The notes beneath the pieces are model-generated. The model was not told the origin of the DNA. It made no database searches and saw nothing but the letters and a program-made list of their open reading frames with translations. From Gnetum montanum (Eukaryota; Streptophyta; Gnetopsida; Gnetales; Gnetaceae), in contig MNCI01004927.1 of assembly GCA_015680685.1 (NCBI GenBank), positions 1,023,545-1,079,790 of the forward strand: a stretch of DNA of 56,246 nt. Direction: 5' to 3'. Below are positions 12,542-23,440 of this stretch, piece after piece (positions within the stretch are counted from its first letter, which is position 1; every line of letters begins with the position of its first letter). The translations under genes and the position numbers were made by a program.

Positions 12542-13366
12542 GAATAAAAAACAGAATGCAGCTTGCCCGTTAATCAAGTAATTTGCAAAATGCCAAAATC
12601 TCCTCAACGCAATATCCACATAAAAATCGTGTTCACTTTGGTGCTTCAGCTCTTTTGGAAAATGATTTCATATAAATATCACGTCTAGAAGATGCATGTT
12701 TTAAGTATTTAATCATTTGGGAGCTAAGCATATGAGGCTTGTTCTTATTATAAAATCATATTATCAGTTATTCCAAAAGTGTGTTTGGATTCCTTGCCTC
12801 AATAGTACTACTAGTCCGGACACTAATCATGATGTTTGGTATTCCTTCATCTGTTTATCAACTCGCAGAATCGGCTTTATTTTACTGTAATTTTTGTGTT
12901 ACAGTTTTCCATAGGATCACTAACAAATCAAATAAAAAAATTACAAATGTGTGCATCTATGGTTTTTTGTTTTTTGGGTTTTGTTATGCAAAGGTTATCG
13001 CCAATGTAAATTCTGAGCATAAACATGGTTTCTTAGTTTGAAAATAACGTTGAGGCCGTCCATGCAGAGGTCTTAAGATCATAGGACGTATTATATGGAA
13101 TTCAGTTTCAGTTATTCCCTTAATTTGTTGTCTGCGTATTATTACTGCCCTAGAAATCTATTCTAAGAAATGTAGTTCGTACAATTTATTTTTCATTCTA
13201 GAGGCATGGATTATTTTGCAGAGATTAAATATATGTACTCGACTGTAAAGCTATTTTAGAATAGATATCTAATATACCATGATTTCTTTAAATTATGAGA
13301 ATATGAGAAGGTACTCAAATTGCTTGATCAAAGTATATTTATCTGGAACATCCCTTCAGGCTGGCG
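12542..13366 (+). other. LOX 3' flank and probable 3' UTR
   Basis: AT-rich, with no further coding signal. AATAAA-like signals occur directly after the stop (about 12543) and near 12930. An open stretch at 12781-13041 starts with GTG and has no recognisable protein features, so I do not call it a gene. Confidence 0.5.
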
Positions 13367-13440
13367 TATAGGGAGCTGGTGCTGGGATTTGAATCTAGCA
13401 CCAAGGGGTGCCAATCATGTGAGAGCACAATCGACATACA
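13367..13440 (-). mobile_element. Short tRNA/SINE-like remnant
   Basis: The minus strand has GATTCAAATCC at 13385-13395, a good match to the pol III B box, preceded by CACATGATTGGCACCCCTTG. No clear tail matches the main SINE family here, so it may be a different SINE or a tRNA relic. Confidence 0.4.
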
Positions 13441-13933
13441 GATATTGCTCAAATTATGGTTTGTACTCTTAAAATTTGTTGTAGAAAGGGTTTATTTTCC
13501 TTAATATAAGCTATTTAAATAACAAGATAATAAATTTATATTATGCATGAAGCATATAGAATTTTGAGAAGTACCAAGACATTTTAAAACTTGTAATCAT
13601 GCTTCCGCAAGACATTATTTTTATTATGATTGAACTTTTTATTGAGAATGAAATAATAGGAGCAATAAACATTTTTATCTTATTATGTTAAAGTTAAGTT
13701 TTGAAGTTGATAGCATGTTTACAAAACCAACAATGATTGAAAGAATATCATTAATTAATGTCAAACTTTATCATTTTCAAGTCATTAATTTTTCTAAACT
13801 TGATACTTGTTAAATATGAAAGACTCACCATCTTCATCTTAGCATTATTTCAACAAAATAGGGTCACCTATAAGGTATGAAAGAATATGAAAATAAATAA
13901 CAAAGAAGTTAGTTGGCATATTACTAATGTAGT

Positions 13934-13959
13934 TATATATATATATATATATATATATT
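13934..13959. repeat. (AT)n microsatellite
   Basis: About 13 uninterrupted TA units. Confidence 0.95.
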
Positions 13960-15660
13960 GACTGAGAGGCTAACTACTAGTTGTAAATCATTAACACTAA
14001 ATAATATTTTATTCATAATGCTCTAGGGAGAGCTTATTGGTAACACTAAATAATATTTCATCCATAATAAAATCAACATTATCCCACTTTCATACTATTT
14101 AAAATCTCAAATTTAATTTTGTTTGGCTTTGCATTGTAAGTGTTTTTTATTTATATATCACCATTTTTGGCAATTTTATTGCATGTATCTTAGCCAAATT
14201 CATTAGAAAAAACATTCCCATGCCACATTTCTATCTTAAAAGCGAGTGACATCTTTCTTTACCTAACAACAAAGATTTTCTCAACCAAAGTCTAGATATA
14301 TCTTATAAATATATAACTAAGCTAGTTATATTATACATCTATAATTTGTTGGTAAAGTTTATGTACTTTTGGCGGAGAGGCTACTAGTAATCTCATAGAT
14401 CTGTAACACTAAATAATATTTCATCCATAATGCTCCAAGAGAGCTTATCGGTAATGCTAAATAATATTTTGTCCATAACCCTAGAGGGAGAGATTATTGG
14501 TAAGGCTAAATAATATTTCATCCATCACATTTCAAAGAGAGCCTATATGTAATGTAACGTTGATTAATATTCAACATATTTTCTTCAAGCAATTTATGGC
14601 TTCTATGTTTATGTCTTTTTATGCACAAGAAATAAAATTCAAAAGGGCACGGGAATATGTATAGAAATAAAAATCCATGAATATTCAAATATTTTGCAAC
14701 ACAAGAATTAGTACCAAACTTAGAATTAGTTAATTCAATGCATAAGGAATAAAATTCGAAAGGGCACAGGAATAGATATGGAAACAACAATTCATGAAAA
14801 TTTAAAATATTTTGCATCACAAGATTTAATATCAAACTTGGAATTAGTTATCCTTCTCATCATGCAATCATAACAATCTAACCAAAATTGTTATAGAATA
14901 CATAGAATTTAGTAAAATAATTTTTAATGCAATATAAGAACTAAACTCAAACTTTGTTTTTGAAAGATTCTGTCATCCAAATTATAGGTATATTTATTAT
15001 ATTGGTATATATATTAAATATATAACTAAGCTAGTATCTATCCAATAGATCCTATGGATCTTCAGACATAATAAAGCTTTAATTTCAATTTCAATGATAC
15101 TTCTACATATAAAAGTCAATGGTAATAAAAAAAAGTTGTAAATAAAGGAATTTAACTAGAATGAAACTCAACATCTCTATAAGGGATCTAAATCTTGGAT
15201 TGTGGGATGTAAAGCGTATTTTAAGGGAATGTTAGTAGGTAAAACCTTTTTTGGTCGAGAGGTCAACTAGCTGTTGCATGTAAGCTAAATAATATTTCAT
15301 CCATAACACTCTATGAGATGTTATTATGTAAAAGTAAATAATATTTCATCTATAATGCAACCAATTTTGCCATCCTTTTAAACAACTTCAAATTTCAAAT
15401 TTACTTTGGTTTAGTTTTTATGTTATATGTGTGTACTTGAGTTGTATATACCACCATTCTTGCCAGTTTTATTGCATGTATCCTATTTAGATTCATAAGA
15501 AAAACAAACTATATAGCTGGGCATATATGCTACCCTTTTTTATGGTAAATAATTTTTTATTTATGCATGCTGAGGGTTTGGTAAGGGCTTACATATTTCT
15601 TTGCTAGAACAAAAAAGATTCTCTTGGCCAAATTATAGATATATATGAAATTGAAATTGG
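13960..15660. repeat. Dispersed/tandem repeat block with about 50-bp units in three clusters
   Basis: The core TAAATAATATTTCATCCATA, or a close variant, appears near 13999, 14047, 14407, 14458, 14507, 15286 and 15337. Within clusters the spacing is 48-51 bp, and the units carry GCTCTAGGGAGAGCTTATTGG. Each cluster is preceded by a GAGAGGCTA...CTAGT-like lead (about 13963, 14373, 15257). The sequence after the first and third clusters is also similar (CACCATT...TTTTATTGCATGTATC near 14160 and 15450), so a longer unit of about 400 bp was duplicated. No coding content was seen. Confidence 0.7.
14621..14856. repeat. 118-bp tandem duplication
   Basis: AATAAAATTC(A/G)AAAGGGCAC begins at about 14631 and again at about 14749. 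The copies stay alignable through TTTTGCA(A/T)CACAAGA and AACTT(A/G)GAATTAGTTA. Two diverged copies of about 118 bp. Confidence 0.75.
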
Positions 15661-15674
15661 AATTTTTACTTATG

Positions 15675-15825
15675 TCCATTGAAATAAACCCCTTGGATCT
15701 ATTGAACTAGTTTTAGAATTCCTCTTAAGGATTTTTTTATTTAAATTTATAACTTAGTGCTATTTGGTAGAATCAAACCTGTGACATAGGGTTAATGTTA
15801 GAATATGATTGTACCACAATGTACA
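15675..15825 (-). mobile_element. tRNA-derived SINE copy
   Basis: The minus strand has the B-box-like GGTTTGATTCT at 15769-15779, then CACTAAGTTATAAATTT, AGAGGAATTCTAAAACTAG and CAATAGATCCAAGGGG. That is the same tail order as the copies near 0.5, 34.1 and 44.1 kb. The A-box end is decayed. Confidence 0.6.
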
Positions 15826-16530
15826 ATCATCAATTTTGTAACTATCCAAGATTATTCATAATCACTTATAAATAAGTCATAACAAAAAGACGTGACTCAT
15901 ATTGCACGAACCATCACAACCCTATCCATGGAACATAAGCAGTCGTCAATCAATCATGAAGAAGTGTGTGGAAAAGATAGATATAGTAAAAAAAAACATG
16001 TGAAGATTAAGAAAATAATATGTGCAAGCAACGATGAATCATAAAAGAAGATATATGACATATCATCATATAAAAGACAATTAGAATCAAAACTATAAGG
16101 AACCTGATGAGTGGCGAGGTACCCCTACACTCAACCATACGAATACGAGCGTGTACGTGCTATCCGGTCGAACTCCGCAGACTAAATGCCTTAACGCCAC
16201 AAGAAACATTTGGGGGTAATTGTTCGTTGTCTTCCCAGGCTTGCTTGTATGTGTCACGGTGTATAGTTAAGCAAGTCTGCGGTATGTGATTTTTTTGGTA
16301 TTTTTCGGTTTATCTCCTAAGCTATGAGGGAAAGGGTTGAGAAACTAACTAACTCTAACTAATATCCTAAGTCTAAATTAACTAGCGTCAGCATCCATTC
16401 CCACTTACCGGACACACCTTGAACTATGCAACTGTGGCTACCAAACGCTAATCGTTACTGAGATCACCACATGTAACACAAGTGCTCGAAGTGGTCGTAC
16501 TGAGGCTCCTATTTAGCCTAAGTGTGATAA

Positions 16531-16810
16531 GCAGCCGATTCCTTGGCTAGCCGTACACACCCGTGGATGCTCGTACCCAAGTCGTACTTATCACACGTTC
16601 TAGCCTAGCGATGAGCAGCCGATTCCTTAACTAGCCGTACACATTGGACTACTACTGGGATTACCAAGCGCAGATCCTGGAATACGCTACTGGGTTACCA
16701 ACCAGCCAATGCTCGTAGTTAAGTCGTACTCACGCATTGCGACAAGCAACCGATTCCTTGATTAGCCGTACACATCTGTAGATGCTCATAATCAAGTCGT
16801 ACTCGTGCGC
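16531..16810. repeat. Three diverged internal tandem units
   Basis: CCGATTCCTT(G/A)(G/A)(C/T)TAGCCGTACACA followed by GATGCTCGTA/GTTAAGTCGTACT recurs starting at 16531, 16615 and 16746 (spacing 84 and 131 bp). Confidence 0.75.
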
Positions 16811-17051
16811 ACTAGGAAAGCAATAAATAACAATAAAATAAAACCATGTACTGCAAGGTTTATCCAATCAAGTTCGTCTTTATTGCCGTACACAACTTGT
16901 GTTCAGGTTACAAAGTTGCTCGAATAAAGAGCCGTTCACTCTAGGACTCCTACTGCGGGCACATGGGAAATTAATCTAACTCTGGAGTGTTCAAACTGCC
17001 AGAGCTTCGCTACTTTTAGCCAGGATTGGGAAATGAAGGGAGTGTCGCCTC

Positions 17052-17065
17052 TTATTTATAGATAT
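17052..17065 (-). promoter_or_regulatory. TATA-like core promoter of the 1-kb element
   Basis: The minus strand reads CTATAAATAAGAGGCG just inside the palindrome, with a minus-strand AATAAA about 175 bp downstream. Function is inferred from motif and order only. Confidence 0.4.
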
Positions 17066-17074
17066 AGTGGCGGA

Positions 17075-17088
17075 CCGCGATATCGCGG
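17075..17088. repeat. Perfect 14-bp palindrome CCGCGATATCGCGG
   Basis: Exact inverted symmetry with four CpG-containing steps in otherwise AT-rich DNA, located just upstream of a minus-strand TATA-like box. It could be a dimeric factor site or a chance palindrome. Confidence 0.9.
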
Positions 17089-17109
17089 CACTATGCATGT
17101 CGCGTCTCA

Positions 17110-18620
17110 TAAGAACCAAATGTACATGTCCAAAGCAAAGAAGCAATCTACATTAAGAAAGATAATGAAACACAATTATCATTTCGATTCATAGAATTCA
17201 TAATGACAATCTAAAAACTAAAAGGTTAACAAGAAATTCATAAACGAAAGAAGTGAGAATGATCTAGTTTGCTAAAGAGGACAAGAAGATCTAAGATGAG
17301 TGATTTGTAATATGATCTAGTTCCTAAAGAGAAAGAAAATACCATCTAGAAGTTATGATTGGAGTAAAGAGAATGACTACGAGGAAAGATAGGCTACAAA
17401 TGAGATAGTAGTCCATAACAAGTCAAGTTGTGAATTGTTGAAGAGTCCGAGAGGACCCAGCCTACATAAGACTAACCAATGAAAAAAATTCCTAGAAGAT
17501 CTCTCATGAGTAACAAGTGAAGGCCAACATTGTAAGGATGTAGCCAAACAAGAAGAAAGAAGAAAAAATACGTGACAAAGAAAAGATTCATGATGAGTTT
17601 GTCAAATACCAAGAGCGACAACAGCAACAACAAAATATAAATAATACAATTATGAAAGATATACAATGATGAGTTTGTTTAATCAATGAACTATGTGTTA
17701 TTAGAGTTGTCCAATAGATGTAAAACCAATATTTACAAAGCTAAAACCCTTACAAGGCTAACACCTTGTTATTAAGGTACTAAAATCATGAGTTATTTTA
17801 GGTTAGGATTTGTCTATCTAGTTGGTACTTGTTAGCATGCTTAAGCTTACTCTTATTCCCTTTGCCCACATCTCAATATCCGATGCAAATTACATCAAAT
17901 CGATGCCAAAAATTGTTTTAACCGGTTGCAAACATGCTTGCGGCTGGATTTCATTTGGCAAGCAGCAAAATAGTTAAACTATTAGATAATATATTTTCAA
18001 GTTTCAATTTCAAATAAAAAAGCAGTGCATCTTCAACTCATCCTGGATGAAAAGCAACAAATCCGAAAATTTGGCGAAGCAAAGGAAAAAGAGTGGGAAA
18101 AGGCAAAGAAAACGAAAACGTGACAGTATAACAGGGTAGGAGAATAATGTGATGACTGTTTGAGCGAATATGCATGATAAAACAAGGCAAGGCACAAAAC
18201 ATAACATAGAATTCCAAATTCCAAGCGCGAGCACGACATGAAAGAAAAGAAAGAAAGAAAGAAAAAGACGCAAACCCAACATGAACGGCGGACAAATCGT
18301 TCACCCAAAACATTGTTATTGTTGGTGTCATGCCCCACATACAATACAAACATACTACTATCTTACACCGGCCTACCCTACATAACATTTCACTTGGTTG
18401 GTCATCCATATAAAATAAAAATGAATGAATCCATACATGGACTTGTACTCATTCCCCTTCGTCATTATGGATTAGTTGTATGGTCTTCACAATTCTCGTT
18501 TGCCACCAAAACAAACACAACACCACCAAAAAAGTGGAAACAAAGAATGTGGAAACACTTTACTGCCCTGCCCTCCCCTACCCGTCCGTTTCATTGCAGC
18601 ATGAACATCATGAATATGAC
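17110..18620. other. Non-coding spacer
   Basis: AT-rich and purine-rich stretches; open frames on both strands around 18.0-18.6 kb are low-complexity and overlap each other. Nothing recognisable. Confidence 0.6.
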
Positions 18621-18716
18621 GATGATGAGATGATGATAATGATGTTACTCTTGCTGCTGCTTCTATGATGATAAGATGATGATAATGATGTTACTTTTGC
18701 CACTGTTTCTATGGCA
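18621..18716. repeat. 46-bp tandem duplication (GATGAT-rich)
   Basis: AGATGATGATAATGATGTTAC occurs at 18628 and 18674, each followed by a TT...CTGCT/ACTGTTTCTATG segment. Confidence 0.75.
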
Positions 18717-18794
18717 CATATCTTTCTCAAGTCATAAATCTTTCTCAAGTCATAAAACCTGGGTTTAAGCATGGGTGGAATCACTTAAAAAAGG

Positions 18795-18943
18795 TTGAGT
18801 TTTCACACTCATCCACTACCCTCCTACAACCCCACTTTAACACAATGAGCATTTCGCGCTCATCCACTACCCTCTCATGACCCCACTTTAATAGGATGAG
18901 TTTTTCATGCTCATCCACTACCCTCCCACGAGCCTACTTTAAA
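18795..18943. repeat. 51-bp minisatellite, three copies
   Basis: ATCCACTACCCTC starts at 18811, 18862 and 18913, each followed by a (C/G)CC(C/T)ACTTTAA segment. The intervals are exactly 51 bp. It abuts the dispersed motif at 18949-18987. Confidence 0.85.
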
Positions 18944-18948
18944 GATAT

Positions 18949-18987
18949 GACTCTATTTTGTTGGGAAAAGGCTAAGATGATGATGAT
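18949..18987 (-). repeat. Dispersed motif copy (TTAGCC...CCCAACAAAAT...GGGTC)
   Basis: The minus strand reads ATCATCATCTTAGCC, then TTTTCCCAACAAAATAGAGTC. Related copies on the + strand lie at 13826-13876 and 38325-38376. Confidence 0.6.
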
Positions 18988-19468
18988 ATGCTTGTTTCTC
19001 CTTGATAATAAATTTCGTTTGGTAAGCATTGTGGGACTAATTTTCTTCATTATTTGAATTGAAAAATTTAGCATTGATTTCACATTTTCATGTGGAAATA
19101 TTGAACTTTCTGCCAGATTGATATTTAGGAGAGCTTAAGTTTTTCTTGGCTATAGGCTTCACAATCATAGCAAGTGGTGCATTGCATTTTCGCAATGAAA
19201 ACTCGTGCAACAATTATTTTAAGGATTTTGTTCGCTTTTTTATCCTGGAAAAGAGCATATCAATAAGTTTATTTTGTTTAACCTAATGTTTTAAAGTTAA
19301 GGCACGAAGTTAAAGAAAGGGTTCAGTTTTGATTATGAAGAACTATTCTTAATCCCTGGGTGTGCATGTTTAGACACATGGAAGCTCATTGGATTTTAAG
19401 ATGACTCTATCCATGTGTAAATCTAGTTAGATTCTAATACATATGACCTTGTTAGGACCTAAATATAT

Positions 19469-19590
19469 GGTGTTAGCTTATTGTTAAGACTTTTAAGTTA
19501 GTAACTCTAAGTTACGGGTTCAATTTTGATAAACAAGTTACAAAGTTCTAATTTGACTATAGATCTTAGGGTTAAAATTTGTTAAGATTG
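19469..19590 (+). mobile_element. tRNA-derived SINE copy
   Basis: It starts GGTGTTAGCTTATTGTTAAG (A-box region, matching the copy at 473-625) and has GGTTCAATTTT at 19517-19527, then AAGTTACAAAGTTCT and TAGATCTTAGGG. Confidence 0.6.
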
Positions 19591-19603
19591 GAGTGATAAA
19601 AAT

Positions 19604-19722
19604 GAGGTGTTCACCTAGTGGTACGTGTCTTGGCCCGGTAATCCCAAGTCATAGATTTGATTCTATTAGGTAATACTAAGTTATAAACTTCTATAAATCT
19701 TGGGTGTGCCTATGTTTCAATT
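19604..19722 (+). mobile_element. tRNA-derived SINE copy
   Basis: GGTGTTCACCTAGTGGTACG (A-box region) and GATTTGATTCT at 19654-19664, then ACTAAGTTATAAACTTCTAT and AATCTTGGGTGTG. The tail is nearly identical to the copy at 50.8 kb. It sits directly behind another SINE. Confidence 0.65.
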
Positions 19723-19739
19723 ATTTTGGGTTCCAACAC

Positions 19740-20060
19740 CGCTAAGATTGGAGTGATGGTAAGGTGCTTGTTACTCAAATTAGCAGACATTGGTTTGAGA
19801 CTTGGCATAACTACGCAAAAAGATGTTGGGCTTTCCCTCATCCATCAATCATTGTGAGACATTGATTGACAATATTAACATTAAGGCAATGGGTAATGAT
19901 CCTAATCCTTTGCTTGTCATAACTTATAATTGAAATTAGTTTTATAAATTACATTGTCATATTACATTCTAGTGGACATTACTTACTTGGTTAGAGTTTG
20001 TGGCTTGCAACGTGTAATTGATAGATTTAATCCCAATTAGTATTCTAATTGAATGCTATT
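19740..20060 (+). mobile_element. Degenerate SINE-like remnants
   Basis: GTGATGGTAAGGTGCTTG with TTGGTTTGAGACTTGG (about 19752-19805) and TTACTTGGTTAGAGT with GATAGATTTAATCCC (about 19986-20036) resemble A/B-box pairs. The tails are not clear. Confidence 0.3.
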
Positions 20061-20640
20061 ATGATATTATTAAGTTTTTCTAAAGTATCATGTTGGCTAT
20101 ACCCTCTCACCACTTTCCCTTTCCCTATGCACATTCATGCAAAGCAAACTCATATTATAAAGAATACTTATTTTACTTCCTTTCCATTTCTAGTAAAGAT
20201 AACAAAGTTATCATTCTATAGTATGTAAAAGAAAAAAGAGATCAAAGGATCATTACTCAAAGCCTTGATGCTCATTCTACCACACAAAGTACTAGAAGGT
20301 CAATAGATGAGCAAAAGCCTAACCTTTATGGTGCTTGAGTCACATGGATAAGTCGCTTCCACAACTTAGCTTTATTTCTTAGCTCACTATTGTGAAACCT
20401 TGCAAGCTAAGTTGTGACTTAGAGTTACATGATAATCTATAGATGTAATTGCATAGTTTTCTACAAAATCATTATTTCAAAATATTTTAAAACTAGCTTG
20501 AGCAAATTCCTGCTCTTTCTAATTAAATCAACTCTTTGATAACACATATCCCAAAAAAACTGACTAAAACTTCCATAGCTCATTTTAAGCCATGGTTTTA
20601 CAACGTGTTCAGTGCACAATCACAACTCTCTATACAAGTT
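20061..20640. other. Non-coding spacer
   Basis: AT-rich; no gene, RNA or repeat signal recognised. Confidence 0.6.
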
Positions 20641-20998
20641 GCAATGGTAGGTACAACTCAAATTTCCCTCCTTATGACTGCAACATAAGTGGCTGTGCTC
20701 AAGTTCAAACTCACATCTTTTGACTCCAGAAACAAGCACCTTGCCATTACGGCCAATGCCCCCCAATACCAAACAAACAAATCGAAAAGTAAGGTAATAT
20801 GTGATTTTGAAATTTGAGCCATGGAGGCCGTCAAATTCTCTTCTCCCTTAACGTGGTTGGGCCCAGGCGTGAAATCGTTGGTGAGAGCAGCAACAATAAG
20901 AACATAGACTTTTGAACACTGATACGGGGCAAAGAAAACGATCACAGACCAGAGCCATTCCCTTACCTCACCCTGTCAATGCCACTGCCAAAGCCAAA

Positions 20999-21034
20999 GG
21001 CAGAGGCAGAGGCAGAGGCAGAGGCAGAGGCAGA
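20999..21034. repeat. (GGCAGA)n short tandem repeat, six units
   Basis: Uninterrupted hexamer repeat. Confidence 0.95.
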
Positions 21035-21347
21035 AAAACTTTAAAAAAGAGAGTAGCGTACATACATCATGAATCGGATCGGCTGCTGTCGCTTTCTTTC
21101 TGCCTTTGCTTTGCTTTGCTTTACTCTCACGTTCCACGCCCGTCATTCATTTATTTATTCTACCCTGTGTCCGGATCAATGCATGCATCTTGAATCGATC
21201 CCGCGACCATACCATACCACCATATTACCATTCTATACCTTTGTTTGCCATTTTCCTTCTTTTCTTTACTTTTGCATTTCGAAACTGGCGCAATAATAAC
21301 GCTGCCGCTTGTTTCACAACCTCTCTGCATTTTGCCGTAGTATTATT

Positions 21348-21371
21348 ATGATGATGATGATGATGATGATG
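21348..21371. repeat. (ATG)n microsatellite
   Basis: Eight consecutive trinucleotides following TATTATT. Confidence 0.95.
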
Positions 21372-21510
21372 CCACCAACGCCCTTGTCAATAAAGAAAGT
21401 ACATGAACAGAGTGTGACCGCTTGTTGCCGGTCGCCATCACACATGCGTTCTTGTTTACTGGTGTTCTTGCCTGCCGGCCGCCGGACACGAGTGCATCAA
21501 TAGAAACCTC

Positions 21511-23133
21511 CAAATTTTTTATTGCTCTTGTTCTTATTTAAATTGGAATTTAAAATCCACCGGCCTGACCCCAACTCGGGGGAGCTGTTTGTTTCCTTTT
21601 TACACGGATTTTGACGTGAAGGTGGTCCTGGCTCTTTGATTGACAATTTTTTTTTTTACTTGGGAACTTAGCTGTATTGCATCATACACACTTTATCAAA
21701 CTGCCTTTGCAATGTTTAATGAAAAAGCATTTGGAATAATGTTTATTACATGCGTCCTTGTTTTTATAAAATGAAATAGTTGAGGTTGTTAAGCATGGAA
21801 TATACGATCTTAACAACTCATTTGATGCTGACTTTAGTGTGTACCTTAATGCTATGCCCGCATTCACTTTTTTAACTCGTTAATATATGCATTTAGAAAA
21901 TTGTATCCAAGAATAAACTTTGTTTTGAGTGGGACTTATGTTACTTGTTAAGCTACGATAAAATTTGATAAAATATTTTAGGTTTTTATTATGTATTGAA
22001 ATTATGTTATTAAATAAAATTTTATTGAATAATAGTTTTAAGATTAGATGTCTACAAACTCTAATTTAGAAATAATTTTAATTTAAAAATTAATAAATTA
22101 TCATTGCAAATACATATCATGCCTTGCCAAATTCAAGGATGAATAACAAATATGTATGACAGTGTATTTAGGGTTAGGGGATTTGTCAAACATTAACATT
22201 TATAAAATAGTATCGTATCCTACCGTGACTTGTTTAAATTATGTAGACAACTGACCATAGAAGATTATTGTGATGTTGTTCACCTACTTTAATGGGTTAG
22301 CCGATGTTGTTGGGATGAAGCCACCAAGGTGATAATGATAACTTATTGGAATCAAACCTTACATGTATCAAACAATAAGATACACCTTGTCGATGCAATG
22401 TATAAAATATACATGTATGTTTATACTAATAAATAAAAATATGGGTTATACCATCTTAAACACAAAAAAGGTTTGTGACTATTTCAATTTCTTCTCATAT
22501 ATCATTGATTAATAATCTTAACTTTATTTTATAAGAAGTAATTTTAGGTTAATGAATACTGAATTGTTTGATTTATCAAGACTTACAAATCTCAAGGTAA
22601 TCAATTATTTGCATCTATTTGATATTGGTTTGTATTATAATTATACAATAATATATTGTCATGATATAGATGTAAATTGAACATTAGCATACCTAGATAT
22701 AGGAGAATAGGGATTACTGGGATAAAGAAGTTGTTTACTACGTTTGCACGTCAATAAAATATGAGCAACATGTATAAATTTTCCAAAGTCATTGAACAAA
22801 CTTTAGAATGAAAAATTGAATATACCACTTCAAGATGTATTTTTTTCATTTACAGGAACTAACTTGGATAATTTTCACAAATAAGTGCCTTTTGGATTCA
22901 ATTGTTAGATTCTTTTTCCAATAATAATTTATATCCATAATAAAACTTTAATTTCATTTTTAGTAAAATTTAAAAGGTTATATATATAGTACCATTATTA
23001 TATTTTTCACATTAATTTTGTAAAATGTAAATCTAGTCTAGTAAAGCACTAACTTTTGTTATCTTTTTTTAGCATTGTATTGCCACTTACGAATCATATA
23101 GCAATAAGTTATTTTTGTTTTTTCAATTTTAGG
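21511..23133. other. AT-rich spacer
   Basis: No gene signal. A relative of the repeat unit described at 23134-23440 is visible near 22624-22710. Confidence 0.6.
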
Positions 23134-23440
23134 TTGTGGTAGAGTTGTAATTCCTTGTCATAAGATAGATGTGGACTCAATACTGAACCATCTTACATCT
23201 AGAAAAGCAAAGATTATTTGTCTTTTTCTTTCACATGTTGCTTTGTGGTTTAGTTACACAATAATAGCTTTTCATGATACAAATGTAGATTTAGCATTGG
23301 CCTATCTTACCTTTAGAAAGGTAAGAATTCTTTGTTTCTAACCTTGATTTGTAATATAGTTGTAGAATAGTACCTCACCATAATGCAAATGTGGATTCAA
23401 TATTCACCTACCCACTTTTAGAAAAAGTAAGATTAAAGAA
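23134..23440. repeat. About 107-bp tandem repeat, three diverged copies
   Basis: TTGTGGT(A/T)(G/T)AGTT or TTGTAATATAGTT begins units at 23134, 23243 and 23349. Each contains (A/T)CA(T/C)(A/G)AT...AAATGT(A/G)GA(C/T)T and ends TTTAGAAA(A/G)G. A fourth, more distant copy lies near 22624. Confidence 0.65.

Larger units (their letters stand above)
16105..17109 (-). mobile_element. 1-kb GC-richer element, possible solo LTR with minus-strand core promoter
   Basis: This block is clearly less AT-rich than its flanks. On the + strand it begins TGATGAGTGGCG and ends CGCGTCTCA (TG...CA). The flanks carry near-identical TAAGGAACC (16096-16104) and TAAGAACC (17110-17117). On the minus strand it has a palindrome, then CTATAAATAAG (TATA-like, about 17052-17065), and about 175 bp later AATAAA (16879-16884), an order expected of U3-R in an LTR. 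Inside are three diverged copies of a unit with GCAGCCGATTCCTT...AGCCGTACACA (16531, 16615, 16746). The 8-9-bp flanking repeat is unlike the usual 5-bp LTR duplication, so another element class is possible. Confidence 0.5.
20641..21510. other. Higher-GC island with pyrimidine tracts and short tandem repeats
   Basis: Contrasts with the AT-rich flanks. It contains (GGCAGA)n at about 20999-21034, the T/C-rich run GCTTTCTTTCTGCCTTTGCTT near 21085 and (ATG)n at 21348-21371. The texture resembles the ARF leader at 24.2-24.6 kb, so a promoter or 5' UTR relic is possible. No homologous coding exon was found. The Gly-Arg repeat encoded by GGCAGA is probably incidental. Confidence 0.35.

Noticed and set aside
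12781-13041. Hydrophobic open frame behind LOX that could suggest a small membrane protein
   Set aside because: It starts with GTG, is AT-rich Phe/Leu-biased sequence in the 3' flank, and has no recognisable features.
13385-13395. Functional tRNA gene suggested by a strong B box
   Set aside because: No cloverleaf, acceptor stem or anticodon arm can be drawn around it; better explained as a SINE or tRNA relic.
13960-15345. CRISPR-like array of about 50-bp units
   Set aside because: Units are diverged, spacers are not unique sequence, and this is plant nuclear DNA; a tandem/dispersed repeat is sufficient.
18010-18633. Several overlapping open frames on both strands at 18.0-18.6 kb
   Set aside because: Low-complexity, mutually overlapping, no domain or splice support.
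20912-21193. Open frame with a Gly-Arg repeat resembling an AT-hook or RGG protein
   Set aside because: The repeat is just the (GGCAGA)n microsatellite; the rest has no homology, and splice or start context is missing.
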